This document shows, one piece after another, positions 27,298-39,100 of a DNA stretch of 64,000 nucleotides. The DNA comes from Leptodactylus fallax (Eukaryota > Chordata > Amphibia > Anura > Leptodactylidae), in contig CAMRHE010000330.1 of the NCBI GenBank assembly GCA_947044405.1, forward strand, positions 124,001 to 188,000, in the 5' to 3' direction. The notes beneath the pieces were generated by a model. The model saw only the letters and a list, made by a program, of their open reading frames with translations. It was not told where the DNA came from and did not search any database. Numbering within the stretch: the first letter of the stretch is position 1; each line of letters begins with the position of its first letter. The position numbers and the translations under genes are program-made.

Positions 27298-28082
27298 TTA
27301 AAGAAGCACTCTAACAAAAAGAAAATAAAAGATGCATTTGCCCTTATAGTATAGTATAGGCTATTAGTAAAGAATAAAGTATGAATTGTATATACCAGTT
27401 TTATTTGATGTGCCATCCTGGCTCCTACTTCGCCTCTGATATGGATCTTCTAATGTAGCCTATATTTCCCATTTAAGCATCTGAAATGTCAAAGACAGAG
27501 GAGCCTTATACTGCACTTGCCCTACTAAGGGCGATAAGTGATCAGTGACAAAGAAAATCTTCAATTTGTCTCCCCTGCCTCCTGCTTGTAATAGGTTTCC
27601 TAGCCGTTCTTAAAAGCAGGAGGCAGGGGGTGGGCAGTGTGAAGTTGCATTTCATAAAAATACACTGGAGATTATGCACACAGCACGCATAGATAAGCAG
27701 AGTCAGAGGGAGTTTTATAACTATAGCTAGTTATTGTATGGACTCATCTATTGCATCACTACACTCCTGGTCTCTTATATATGGCAGAAATTATATGTCC
27801 AGCAGCACAGGGGAACAAGGAGGGTAGAGCTGGGGTTAGGAGGAAGAGGATTCAGGGAGGGATTTGATGGGCGACGATGTAATCCCGTAGTACACAGGAA
27901 GTCCTGCAGACAAGAGAGACCAGTCCAGGAGAGAACGCTCAGGACTGGGGGTTAGACTCATGATCACATGACAAGCTGCCCAGATATAAGGGTTCAGAAT
28001 GCACTGTATGGATGTAACTGTTAGAATATTGCTGGTGAGTTAGCATAATATGTCTAAAAATATTTCTGGAGTGCTTCTTTAA
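27298..28082. mobile_element. TTAA-flanked MITE inside the ZMYND11 3' UTR
   Basis: The left end TTAAAGAAGCACTC (TTAA 27298-27301) and right end GAGTGCTTCTTTAA (TTAA 28079-28082) are exact reverse complements. The interior codes for nothing. Its TTAAAG ends and TTAA target place it with the other T2-like elements of the window, though it is longer. Confidence 0.85.
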
Positions 28083-29816
28083 AGGAAAGGTCCGTCTTTG
28101 CAAACAAATAATTATATTGGTTAAATGCATCTACAATGTTAAATGACCAAACTTTGTAAATAGTCTTTATTAAAATTAACAGTTTGTGTCTACAGCTCCA
28201 GCAGAAATCTACGTATGTCACACTCCCTATGTAGTGGGATCCTTTTAGTGATATTAACCTGTCTGGTAAGAACTAGAGGACAGATGGAAGGGCTTATAAC
28301 TTAAGGATCAGACTACACAGGGATTGTTTGTAGTCTGTTACCATGGAGACACAGATTTACATATGAGCTTTAGACACTAAACAGCAGGTTTGTTTTATTA
28401 GGATCATTTCAGAGTGACTTTGGTTTTTGATTTAGAAGCATTGAACCAGGATAATATAAATGTTGTTGGTAAACTTGGATCTTGCCGTGTCTTCGATTTG
28501 GCACAGAGATGCTCAACCAGTCAAGAAGATATAGTTTGTATATTAGAGCAATGAAATTCATTCCCAACCAGACCAGAAACGAATATGAATTGTCTTGATG
28601 TTGGAGTCCCTAATGTCTACCACGAAATACACTGCAGTTACTGTCAGAATGAATTTTCCGAAACAATGCTTCTTCCACACACTGAAGAATACTTGCATGC
28701 CGGTTTACTTGTAAAATTGTCAGTTTTTGCAACATCTTAAGAAAATTAACCATAGGAATGGATCGATGGTCGAATAATGTATCTCACCTATGAATCTTTC
28801 ACGTTGTTGGGAGCGGGGTTGTTTTTAAAAACCACATCAAGAGCCACTTTTTTCATCATTGTATTTTAATTCGTCTTGTTTTTCTGTGTGAAAGGAAGTT
28901 CATGTTATGTTTTGTTTCTTGTTCTTGTTATAATTTTATGTGAGGGTTCTGAGCAGGAATGTAGAAAAACCTAACACGCTAGCTATTCAGAGGGTGGAAT
29001 ATCGAGGAAGATTTGTAAATATTTATTTAGATCTTTGATATTTATTGCAAGTGATGGAAAATGGTAGTGGGAAATGTCAACTGGGGAGCCATTGTGAATA
29101 CTAATGTATGGGTAAAAGTCAGGAAACGGCCAAGTTCTGGTATGCTGTGGAACTCAATGCCTCTAGATTTTACATACGCTCCCGCAGTATTCTTCATATT
29201 CAGCTTTATACATAAAATCAGCATGACGTGACTTCACTCTCGTAAAACGACATCAATCGACATCTTCCTCATTCCATCCATACAAAATATACCACTCCAC
29301 TGCTGTAAGGGGCTATGGTACAATCCTGGCAGAACAGATACTTTACAATATCTGCAGTATCGATCCAGACCTATGAACGAAAGTGTATTGTGATGAAAAA
29401 AAAAAAAAAACATTGATGTAATATCATTCCAAGAAACATACAGTATAACGGTTATCTGCATGAGATTAAGACTTGTGTTATTTGGGCTTCTTTTCCTGTG
29501 TCTTTTGACATGGTTGCACATTGCAGAGTCAAATCTGTGTGAAAACAACAAAAAAAAAAAATTATCAATTAAGATTGTGGCCTGGTTTTGTATATGTTGT
29601 AAGTTAAAGTAAAAACAAAAATGACAAAAAAAAAAAGAAAAATGTTTTGAGACAGTTACTACAAAACTGAATTCACTTCTGTTTCTTAAGCTGTACTAAG
29701 ATGTTAAGCTTGGCCACTATGCACATTGTAATTATCCATTGTGGCTGGTCTAGTTCTTTGACACATTCTGCCATTTTGTAAGCTGCTCTTACTAGCAATA
29801 TGTGTTAACATTTGTT

Positions 29817-29822
29817 AATAAA
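29817..29822 (+). terminator. ZMYND11 distal poly(A) signal (AATAAA)
   Basis: A canonical AATAAA followed by a TG-containing stretch (gtcatggtgtcgcag). It is the best candidate for the end of the ZMYND11 transcript. Confidence 0.55.
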
Positions 29823-29840
29823 TGTATTTAAAATTAAGTC

Positions 29841-31250
29841 ATGGTGTCGCAGAAGTTACTTTTCTCCATCTGTTCTTCATAGGTGAACATTCAGTGAAGC
29901 TCCTTGTGTCAATAGGCAAAGTTGGCCATACACATCACGTACTTTAGCCAAATGCAGAAGCTCGCTGGGAGTAGTAGTGGTCACGGTGACAAGGATCATG
30001 ACCAAAACCTCTAGCTCTGACCCTTACTGTTAAAGGTTGTACAGGCCGTGGATCCTGCAATATGTTCCGCTATGCGGGTCTTAAAATTGCGCCAGTTTTG
30101 GATCTCCTAGGGACAAATGCACATCCCTGTTTTAAAATCACATGACAGATAGGGGCACAATATGAAAGAGGGAGATTTCTATGTATAATACATACAATTT
30201 GATAATTGTGGACACTAAAGGTAGCAAAAAAGTCAAATAAATTACTATGCGGAATCCTCCAGATACTGACTAGAATTGACAATATTTCTGGCTCTCCTAA
30301 TAAGGCCTTGATGATCACCTCTAGAATGCAAACGATGGTTACATTTCATTACATTCAGCATTATACACAGAGACATCAGAACTAGAGCGTTTAGCTCTTA
30401 AAAATTCAACTATAAGAAGACTCTTAACCATATGCCAAGGATGACAACTGTTAGCATGTAGTGTGGCATTACCACTACAAGGTTTTGCGGTATAGCATGG
30501 TGTCAGTTGCTCCCAAATGTGCGTTACCAATGAAACATGAGTACAACATAAATTGGAATCATGATTAATTTATTCAATGTAATGGTTGTAAGCCTCCCTG
30601 AGCTTGATGATGGTTGGAGTGCCCATGACGGTTGCACAGGAGTAAGACTCAGAAGACAGGGTTTTGCAAAACAAGGCAACTCACAGTGTTTACGTGAGGT
30701 AGAACAAGATAACTTCATTAGCATTCAGACACTGGAATTACAGTTGTTGTGAAGCATCCACTGAGGGCTGGAACTGAGCTGGTTGATGGTACTTTCTGTT
30801 GACGATCTGCATCTTCATTGGGGCAGTCTTCCTCTTTGCTTGTGTGCTATACTCTCTCAAATCCACAACTTCTCTACAATTCCCAGACTGTGGGGTGTAG
30901 ATTCTCAAGGTTGCCGTTCCTGATCTGAGGCTGCAGACAGGATCATAGCTATGAGGGATATATAACTTTATCCTCCTCTCTTGAACTGTGTCTGAGCTGG
31001 AGTCTTCCAGCCTAACTTGAGGCTCTAGCTCAGTCTCCTAGCTTCTCACTCTTCTACAACTTCTAAAATACAATCGTGAGACATATTAAAGGGGTTTTCC
31101 AGCCCCGAATTGATTTTGCATACTGATGATCTATTAACAGGAGTAGGGGTCTGACACCCGGACAAGTACAGATCAGGGGCTGGGCCATATGGCCTCTGGC
31201 TCATACCTGCAATGGCCTGACCCGCTACCTCTGCAGCATGACTCCCAGCA
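29841..31250. other. Intergenic stretch downstream of ZMYND11
   Basis: No gene is seen. A T2-like end, attaaaggggttttccagcc, lies at about 31085 (TTAA 31086-31089) with no certain partner, perhaps because the LINE that follows disrupted it. The rest is unremarkable AT-rich sequence. Confidence 0.6.
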
Positions 31251-34200
31251 GCCTCACTCCCAGCAGCTACCATTACAGCAGCCCTCTCCTGGGACTCAAA
31301 GTGATTGCCCTCTAACTACTGGCCTGCAAAGCAGACACTGCTAGCCTCCAGCCTGCTGCAGCTGACAGTCATGGAGAACCCCTGGGAAATACAACCATCA
31401 GGTTCCATGTCAGCCCCCAGCACCTCAACCTCTTGGTGCCTTGACCCTCTGGTGGATGAGGTTAAACCTGCAAAAAGGAGATAGCGGCTTTAAGACTGGA
31501 CTTGCACCAATTGTCTGAATGAGTAGATACACTTGAGAGCTCCCATGATGAGACCTATCACTATATCTTTCAATTGCGGGAGGTGGTGGTCTCACATGCT
31601 TTGGACCTTAAGGGCACCACTTGCCATCTTGAGGACTTGGGTAACAGTGGCCAACGGCACAATATAAGGGTGAGGGTTCTGCATGAGGCTACCAGAAAGG
31701 AAAACCTGAAAGTTTCTCTTGAGTCCATCTTTAACATGATATTGGGCAAACCACCTGGCCATCGCATTAAACTGGATAGGGCACATAGAGCCCACTGACC
31801 TAAAGGAGTGACTTTCATCCCAAGAGACGGGATCTGTTGTGTTCAGGACTTTGAGCTCAAGTAGGCCATTATGTCTCAGGTACGTTCTATAAGAGAATTG
31901 AATTTTGATGGGGCCTCCATTCAATTGTACCCTAACCTCTCCTGGATAACACTCCAGAAACAGAGGAGCCATTAACCTCTTCTGACTGTGCTTTGGGATC
32001 ACCAGTTGCCATACCGCTGGGGCTGCTCCTTCACCTTCATAGCCCGCAGAGAAGGCCATTCTGCTACCCTGAGATCTTTTGCAGACTTGCCTGCTCTGCT
32101 CCTCTGACTTTGCTGTTCCTGTTTCTGTTATTAGAGATTTGTCATATGTTTATGTTTCTGAATTTCTTGCGTAGATTTTTCTCCATTGATTTTTGTGCTT
32201 TTATTTTTATCCTTTGTAAGCAGGAGAGATCGCTGGGAGTGCATCTTTGCTATGAGTTAGCTGGTTCTACCTCCCCTGTGCTGGGCTCCAACAGTTTCGC
32301 CTCCCAAGACTTGAGGGCGACTAGCCGTAGTTTATCATACTTGCTCATGGCTTACCTACAATGTATTACTGCTCACTAGTATTCATCTTGTTAGCCCTTG
32401 CCGGGAGTTGAACTCCCTGGATCTAACGATTGCTTTGCTGATGTACTTTTTGTGTTTTGTTGTCTCTCCCCCTTCCCTCTTGTTTCTTCCTACACCTTGC
32501 TGACTTCTACCGTGGATTCTTGCCTCTGTCTCTTCCAAATAACAACGCAACCACCCTGGATGCGTTCCTCGGTCACCCCGCACTACCAAATCTGGGGTGA
32601 GTTTTGTATTTGCAAATTTTATACTCCATTTCAATATGGCTAAGTTAGTTAACTTGAATGTTAAGGGTCTCAATTCAAATGCAAAAAGGAGAATGGTTCT
32701 TGCTCTGTTATGCACCCTTAAGGTAGACATGGCATTCCTGCAAGTGACCCATTTTGATGCTTTCTGTTCCTTTAATTTTGCCCTTCATTATTACGCTACT
32801 GTTTATTCAGCTATTCTGATTTCTTCATTGGTAAACTTGAGGGCAGACCTGTCACATTATGTAAGCTTTATGCCCCCAATTCCTCTCAAACTGTCATCCT
32901 CACACGGGTCCATAATAAGGCGATCAAACTCCCACCTACAGCTGTAATAATAGGTGGCAATTTCAATATGTCCTTCTCCGATATGATTGACCACCAAAGT
33001 CTCTTTGGATCTAACTTTAGACATGTTATTAGAAGGTAGTCTATGTATGTCTTGTGGTGGATTAACCATCCTTCCATATAGATCCTTTATTACTCTCCTC
33101 CTCACATTGTCTATACCCAAATAGACTACTTTTTTGAGAATGCTCTTGCATTGCGTCTTCTCCAGTGGGCCACCATGGGCTCTATTACATGATTGAACCA
33201 TGGTCGTATGATGATAGAACTGGATGTCCGTAATGCGTGCATTAGAGTCTGTCATTGGCACCTCAATGAGGGCCTCCTTCAGAGGGCATAGAGGTGAAGA
33301 GCCTAGGTCCCACCATAAATCCTTCTTTGAACTCAACAAGGGCTCAATCTCGTTGGAAGTGGTACTCTAGGAGGAGCATAAGGCCGTTATGCGGGCTCAC
33401 TGCATGGCATTGGGGACTAGACTGAAGCGTGGCTCTATCACGATAGATAATGATAGATCTTCGCTCCCAACTATATCATGCTGAGCATCACATGATCACC
33501 TGTCAGACCAACTGATGAGACGCTTCTTTAAATCTTTAATTGACTTAGGGGCCCAAATCAAAGACATATTACTCTAAAAGGTGGACAAGTTACTATTATT
33601 ATATACTAAATAACAATATTGGGAAAGGGCTAATAAGCCCTATATGCTCTTGGCTAGACAGCTTCAGGACCAGGCAGAGAAGGGTACAGCATAGGCCCTA
33701 TGGCTCAATGATGATATGGTAATTTATGATCCTACTGAGATCACCAACATGTTTCATGAGTACTATTCATATTTCTTACCGTCTGGTCTCCCTCCAAACT
33801 AAGCAAACGGGATGAAAACCTATGTGCCTGCTTACAATCCTCTAATCTACCTTCCCTTACTTCTAAGGCGCTCACCCTACTGAATAAGCCCATTGCGATA
33901 GATGAGGTAGAATGGATACTTCCTCCCGAATGGCAAATCACTGATGGCCTTACATTTTACCTTTATTATAAGGTTTTTAATGCAGAGCTTGTTCCCCGCC
34001 TTACATCCCTGTTTAATGCCTTTATGGCTGGAGCTCCCATTCCTGACTCTGTCCTCCACTTATTTATAACTCTCATCCCTAAGCCAGGTAGGGACCATCT
34101 TGACTGTAAAAACTTTTGGCTCATAGCGCTGTTGAATGCCCATTTTGAGCTATTCACCAAGATTCTGGCTTCACAACTTAATACTTGCCTTCCCTCCCTG

Positions 34201-34521
34201 ATACATAAAGATCCGTTTGAGTTTGTCCCCTGCCGGCAAGATGGGAATAATACGAGAAGGACAATTGATCCTATAGACATCGCCTCCAAGTCTAATTCTG
34301 AATTATTGGTGCTCATCTTAGATGCGGAGAAGGCCTTTGATTGCCTGGATTGGCCCTTTTTATTTGCTTTGGAGACTTTTGGTCTTAGGGGTCTATTCCT
34401 AATAGTGATCAGGGGCCTTCTGCCATGATAAAACTCCCCCACGCCTCCTCTCCACCTCTCACAATGGAACACGGCAGGGATGCCCACTATCTCCCCTACT
34501 ATTCATGCTATGCATCAAACC
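31250..34521 (+). mobile_element. LINE-A: decayed L1-like LINE, 5' part, split by a Gypsy insertion
   Basis: The start is approximate. An ORF1 remnant at about 31574-31798 keeps NIRVRVLHEATRKENLK and RIKLDRAHRAH, matching the RRM-like region of the better-preserved LINE-B ORF1. ORF2 begins at about 32636 (MAKLVNLNVKGLNS, endonuclease N-terminus) but is full of stops. The reverse transcriptase is readable at 33960-34430 (LITLIPKPGRD-like segment, LILDAEKAFDCLDW) and reaches the LSPLLF-type motif just before 34521. There the Gypsy element interrupts it; the reading resumes at 40108. Confidence 0.85.
34517..34521. repeat. Target duplication AAACC, left copy
   Basis: The five bases AAACC immediately before the left LTR recur at 40108-40112 immediately after the right LTR, the normal footprint of Gypsy integration. 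Confidence 0.85.
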
Positions 34522-35191
34522 TGTAACGTCCTTGCCTGTCCGGGCTTTGGCACCGTCCTCCGGGCGCACGCTGCGGCGCAGGAGGCGTGCCCAGTTGTGA
34601 TTCTTTTCTTTGGGTTTTTCTTGTACTGTCTGAACACTGTTCTATTCCCTCACCTCCTTAATTGATTTTCCACCACGCCCTTCTCCTTCACCTTGCTCTC
34701 CCCCTGCTCCACTAAGAGTTAACTTTGGTCCTGCCTTGGTGATTGACAGCCTATCCTCCTATCAAGTCTGAGGCGGGTTCTTTCTCCCTATTTATTGTTT
34801 GCCCACTGTCCTATGGGCGCCTGCTATTGCTTTTTGCTTACTGGCTTTACTTCTTGTTATTTGTTACCTGCTCTTCTTATTTTCTGACCACTGGCTTTGA
34901 CTTTGACTATTCTCTTGGATCTCGATTCTGTGCTGCAATTGCTCGATTGTTACTGACCCCTTGGCTAGCTGACCTCCCTTTGTTGTTGTGCGTCTTGTCT
35001 GCGTTCTATGTGATCACTTATTATAAGGAGGGACTGTCGACGTGGTTGCTGGCTGTCACCTAGGACAGATCGGGCAAGTTAGCCAGGGACAGTGGGGGGG
35101 ATTCAGCTTAGAGTCCACTGTCTCGTTGTGCCCCTCCCCCCTAGTTCTTCAGCAGCTTCTGGGGAATCGCTCCTCTAGTGATTCCCTTACA
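34522..35191 (+). repeat. Left (5') LTR of the Gypsy element
   Basis: 670 bp, TG...CA ends. An apparent 106-codon frame inside (34743-35063) is identical in the other LTR but is hydrophobic, has no family resemblance and is probably fortuitous. The bases after the LTR (gaatagcaggcc) do not give me a clear tRNA primer-binding site. Confidence 0.95.
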
Positions 35192-35242
35192 GAATAGCAG
35201 GCCATAAAAAAAAAAACCTTAACCCTTCTACTCATTACTGGC

Positions 35243-36160
35243 ATGGCTTCTTTTCAGGACCTTGTGACTCGAATGGAGGGTTTGGCAGGTTTGGTGTCTG
35301 AGCTGGCCAACCAGGTACACACTCTCACCCAGAATCAAGCTGAGGCCGCTGCTACACCACCTGCTGTCATTTCCCTCCCTAGGGTTAAAATGTTACTCCC
35401 GGATAGGTTTTCAGGGGACCGAGGTAAATTTGAGACGTTCAGGGAATCATGTCTATTGTATTTTCGGGTCAACCCCCATGCGTTGCAGTCTCAGATGGTG
35501 GGGGTAGTCATTTCCCTCTTACAGGGGGATCCACAGACTTGGGCCCTTAAACTCCCCCCTGAGGCAGAGGAGTGGACAGATCTAGAAAAAATTTTTAAGT
35601 CTTTGGGGGCCATTTATGCTGAGCCTGATCAAATTGGACTCGCCGAGTCCCAACTTCTTACCCTCCAGCAAGGTAAACTATCCGCTGAAACTTATTGCTC
35701 TGAGTTTCGGAAGTTGAGTATAACAGCAGGTTGGTGTGACTCCGCTTTGAAAGCTCTTTTTAAACAGGGCCTGAATGATTCAGTGAAGGATGTCTGGGTA
35801 GGTCACCCTGATCCCCCTACCTTAGAAAAGGCCATGACCTTAGCCGTCCGCATTGACAGGAGACTCCAGGACAGACGTAAAGAGTGGGTGGGGATTGGTC
35901 CCACTAAGCCTTCTGTCCCTCTCTTTCTGTTAAAGAATCTGTTTCTCCTTCTGTCACCCCTGGAGATGAGCCTATGCAGTTGGGAGCACTGGATACCAAG
36001 GCTAGACGAGAATATCGTCTCCGGAATCATCTCTGCCTGTATTGCGGCAAATCGGGTCACCTCATCCGAGACTGTTCCATCAAACCACGTACACCAGCGG
36101 AAAACTTCAGGGCCTGAGTGGTATTCAGAAGAACCACTCAGGCAGTCAGGTATCTTCTGA
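35243..36160 (+). pseudogene. Gypsy gag, frameshifted
   Basis: The frame begins MASFQDLVTRMEGLAGLVSE. Residues around 50-190 form the retrotransposon capsid region (FSGDRGKFETFRESC, then ETYCSEFRKLS), as in sushi-type gag proteins related to the domesticated RTL/PEG10 family. Near 35925-35935 the frame breaks: the expected CCHC zinc knuckle (CLYCGKSGHLIRDC) is encoded at 36030-36080 in a different frame, which ends at a TGA at 36115-36117. The original frame instead runs on as unrelated sequence to 36160. A one-base deletion would explain it. Confidence 0.85.
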
Positions 36161-39100
36161 AAAATCTCACAAATTGATGTTACCTGTGTCTCTGTCCTTT
36201 GGGGACAGATCTGTTTCTGGGCAGGCCCTAGTAGATTCTGGGGCTGCCACAAACTTTGTTAAATTTTCGTTTGTTTCTGCCTTATGTATTGAACTTGTAT
36301 CATTAGATACTCCTCTGTTGGTTACTGGGGCGGATTTTACTCCACTGGCCAGGGGTAAAATCCGTTTTAAAACCCCCTTACTCTCTTTGCAAGTGGGCTC
36401 AATACATACGGAGCTCATGAGCTTTTTTGTTATGGAGGATCTCTCGTCCGATATTATTTTAGGGCTTCCCTGGCTAGACCTCCATAACCCTACCTTTGAT
36501 TGGCCCAAAAAAGAGTTAGTTAAATGGGGGAATCAGTGCTCCTCCCATTGTATTGCTTTGCATACCTCCGATTGTCTCAGTGAGGAGACACTTCTTCCTG
36601 AATTTCTGTCTGATTTTCATGATGTTTTTGATGCTAAAGCTGCTGAAGTTTTACCGCCGCATAAACCTTACGATTGTGCGATTGAACTCCTTCCCGACTC
36701 CAAATACCCTAAGGGAAGGATCTACAATCTTTCTGCTCCAGAACGTGAGGCTATGCGGGATTACACTCAGGATAGTCTTCTTAAAGGTCACATCCGTCCG
36801 TCTCAGTCTCCCATGGGAGCTGGGTTCTTTTTTGTTAAAAAGAAGGATGGCGGACTGCGACCATGCATTGACTACCGTGAATTAAATAAAATTACGGTTA
36901 AACATCAGTACCCTCTTCCCCTGATGCCTGATCTTTTCAATCAGATTGTGGGTGCCCGCTGGTTTTCTAAAATTGACCTCCGTGGGGCATACAATCTGAT
37001 CCGGATCAGAGAAGGAGATGAGTGGAAAACTGCGTTCAACACCCCGGAAGGTCACTTTGAATATTTGGTAATGCCTTTCGGGTTATGTAATGCTCCCGCA
37101 GTATTTCAACACTTTGTTAACGATATCTTTAGAGACTTGCTCGGTCGTTATGTGATTGTCTACCTGGATGATATTCTAGTGTTCTCTCCTGATTGGGCCA
37201 CACATATTGAGCATGTTAGGAGTGTTTTGCTACTGTTGCGTCAAAACTCTCTCTTTGCCAAACTGTCCAAATGCCTGTTCGGAGTCCAAAGGGTCACCTT
37301 CCTCGGTTACGTTATTACTCCAGATTCTTTTTGTATGGATCCACTGAAGGTCACGGCTATTAATAACTGGGAACGCCCCTCCAACCTTAAAGCCCTGCAA
37401 CGTTTCTTGAGTTTCTCCAACTATTATCGAAAATTTATTAAGAATTTCTCTGCTATAGTGAAGCCATTAACGGATCTCACAAAGAAAGGTGCCGATGTGA
37501 CCAAATGGACTCCGGAAGCGGAACAGGCTTTTGTACATCTCAAGAAATGTTTTGTTGAGGCTCCTGTATTAGTACCACCAGACTATGATCGCCCATTTAT
37601 TATTGAGGTTGATGCCTCTGAAGTGGGGGTTGGTGCCGTGTTGTCTCAGGGCTCTGAAAATTTTACGTGTTTGCAACCTGTAGCCTTCTTCTCGAGGAAA
37701 TTCTCTCCTACGCAGCGCAACTATGATGTTGGTAATCGAGAACTCCTAGCCATTAAATGGGCATTCGAGGAGTGGAGACATTTCCTCGAGGGGGCCAAAC
37801 ACCAGATCACAGTATTCACTGATCATAAGAACCTACTATATCTGGATAACGCTAAGCGACTGTCTCCTAGGCAGGCCCGCTGGGCGCTATTCTTCACCCG
37901 TTTTAATTTTGTGGTGACTTATCGTCCAGGCTCTAAAAATGTACGGGCTGATGCCCTATCTCGCAGTTTTGGTCCCAGCGGTGCTCCTAAGGATGTCCCA
38001 GATAAAATCTTGTCTCCCGGAGTGGTTCTCGCCATTATTACTCCTGATCTTGCTACTTTAGTGGTTAATTCACAAGATCTTGCTCCCAGTAATACTCCCA
38101 CTGAGAAACTATTTGTACCTCCAAATCTTCGTCTTCGTGTTTTGGAGGAAATTCATTGTTCTACCTTAATGGGACATCCCGGCTTCGCTGGGACTAAATA
38201 CCTTCTCTCCCGCTCTTACTGGTGGCCGTCTTGGTCTCGAGACGTATGTGAATTTGTTGCTGCCTGTGAGACATGTGCTAAGATGAAGACTCCTAGGAGA
38301 TTACTCGAGGGCCTTCTTCATCCTCTTCCTATACCTAAGAGACCATGGTCCCATTTGTCAATGGACTTTATTACTGATTTGCCTTGTTCCCAAGGGAAGA
38401 CTGTGATTTGGGTTGTTGTGGATAGATTCTCCAAAATGTACCATTTTGTACCCCTAAAGAAAATTCCTAATGCTCCACGCCTAGCTTCGTTCTTTATTAA
38501 CCACATACTCCGCTTGCATGGTGTACCAGAAAATATTGTATCTGATCGGGGTGTACAATTTGTCTCTAGATTCTGGAAGGAATTTTGTGGTCGTCTGGGG
38601 GTCTCTCTGTCTTTCTCTTCCGCGTTCCACCCGGAGAGCAATGGCCAGACTGAGAGATTCAACCAAACTTTGGAACAGTACTTAAGGTGTTTTGTGTCTG
38701 ATGCTCAAGAAAAATGTAGAACCTTTCTTCCTCTAGCAGAGTTTGCAATAAACAACAGGGTTAACGTCACCACTAAAATGTCTCCGTTTTATTGCAACTA
38801 TGGTTTTAACCCCAGGTACTCCTCTCTCTGTAGCACCGAGTCTGTTAATCCCACCGCCGAACATACTTATCAGCGACTGTGCACAGTCTGGGCCCAGGCT
38901 CGTCTGAGCCTGGTTAAAGACCAAGAATATCAAAAACGGCAGGCAAATAAAAGACGCTTGCCTGGCCCTGAATACAGAGTGGGAGATCGAGTCTGGCTGT
39001 CCACTAGGAATCTGCGTCTTAGAGTTCCTTCTGGGAAATTTGCACCATGTTACATTGGGCCCTGTGTCATTCCTGAACTCATAAACCCAGTATCTTTTAA

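Larger units (their letters stand above)
25799..29840 (+). other. ZMYND11 3' UTR
   Basis: After the stop codon a long AT-rich untranslated region follows. A weak early poly(A) signal ATTAAA lies at 26718-26723. A canonical AATAAA lies at 29817-29822, so the end would be near 29840. A 785-bp MITE lies within it (27298-28082). The stretch 28400-29840 has no visible repeats and may be the better-conserved distal UTR. The extent is inference from the signals and the lack of other genes. Confidence 0.6.

Noticed and set aside
31570..32059. Minus-strand frames of 82-155 codons
   Set aside because: They lie opposite the decayed ORF1 of LINE-A, and the plus-strand reading has the recognisable peptides.
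34743..35063. 106-codon frame in both Gypsy LTRs, identical in the two copies
   Set aside because: Identity only reflects the 99% identity of the LTRs. The peptide is hydrophobic without recognisable family, and LTRs of this type normally code for nothing.
35803..36508. Minus-strand frames opposite gag and pol
   Set aside because: They are shadows of the coding strand, with no domain and no supporting signal.
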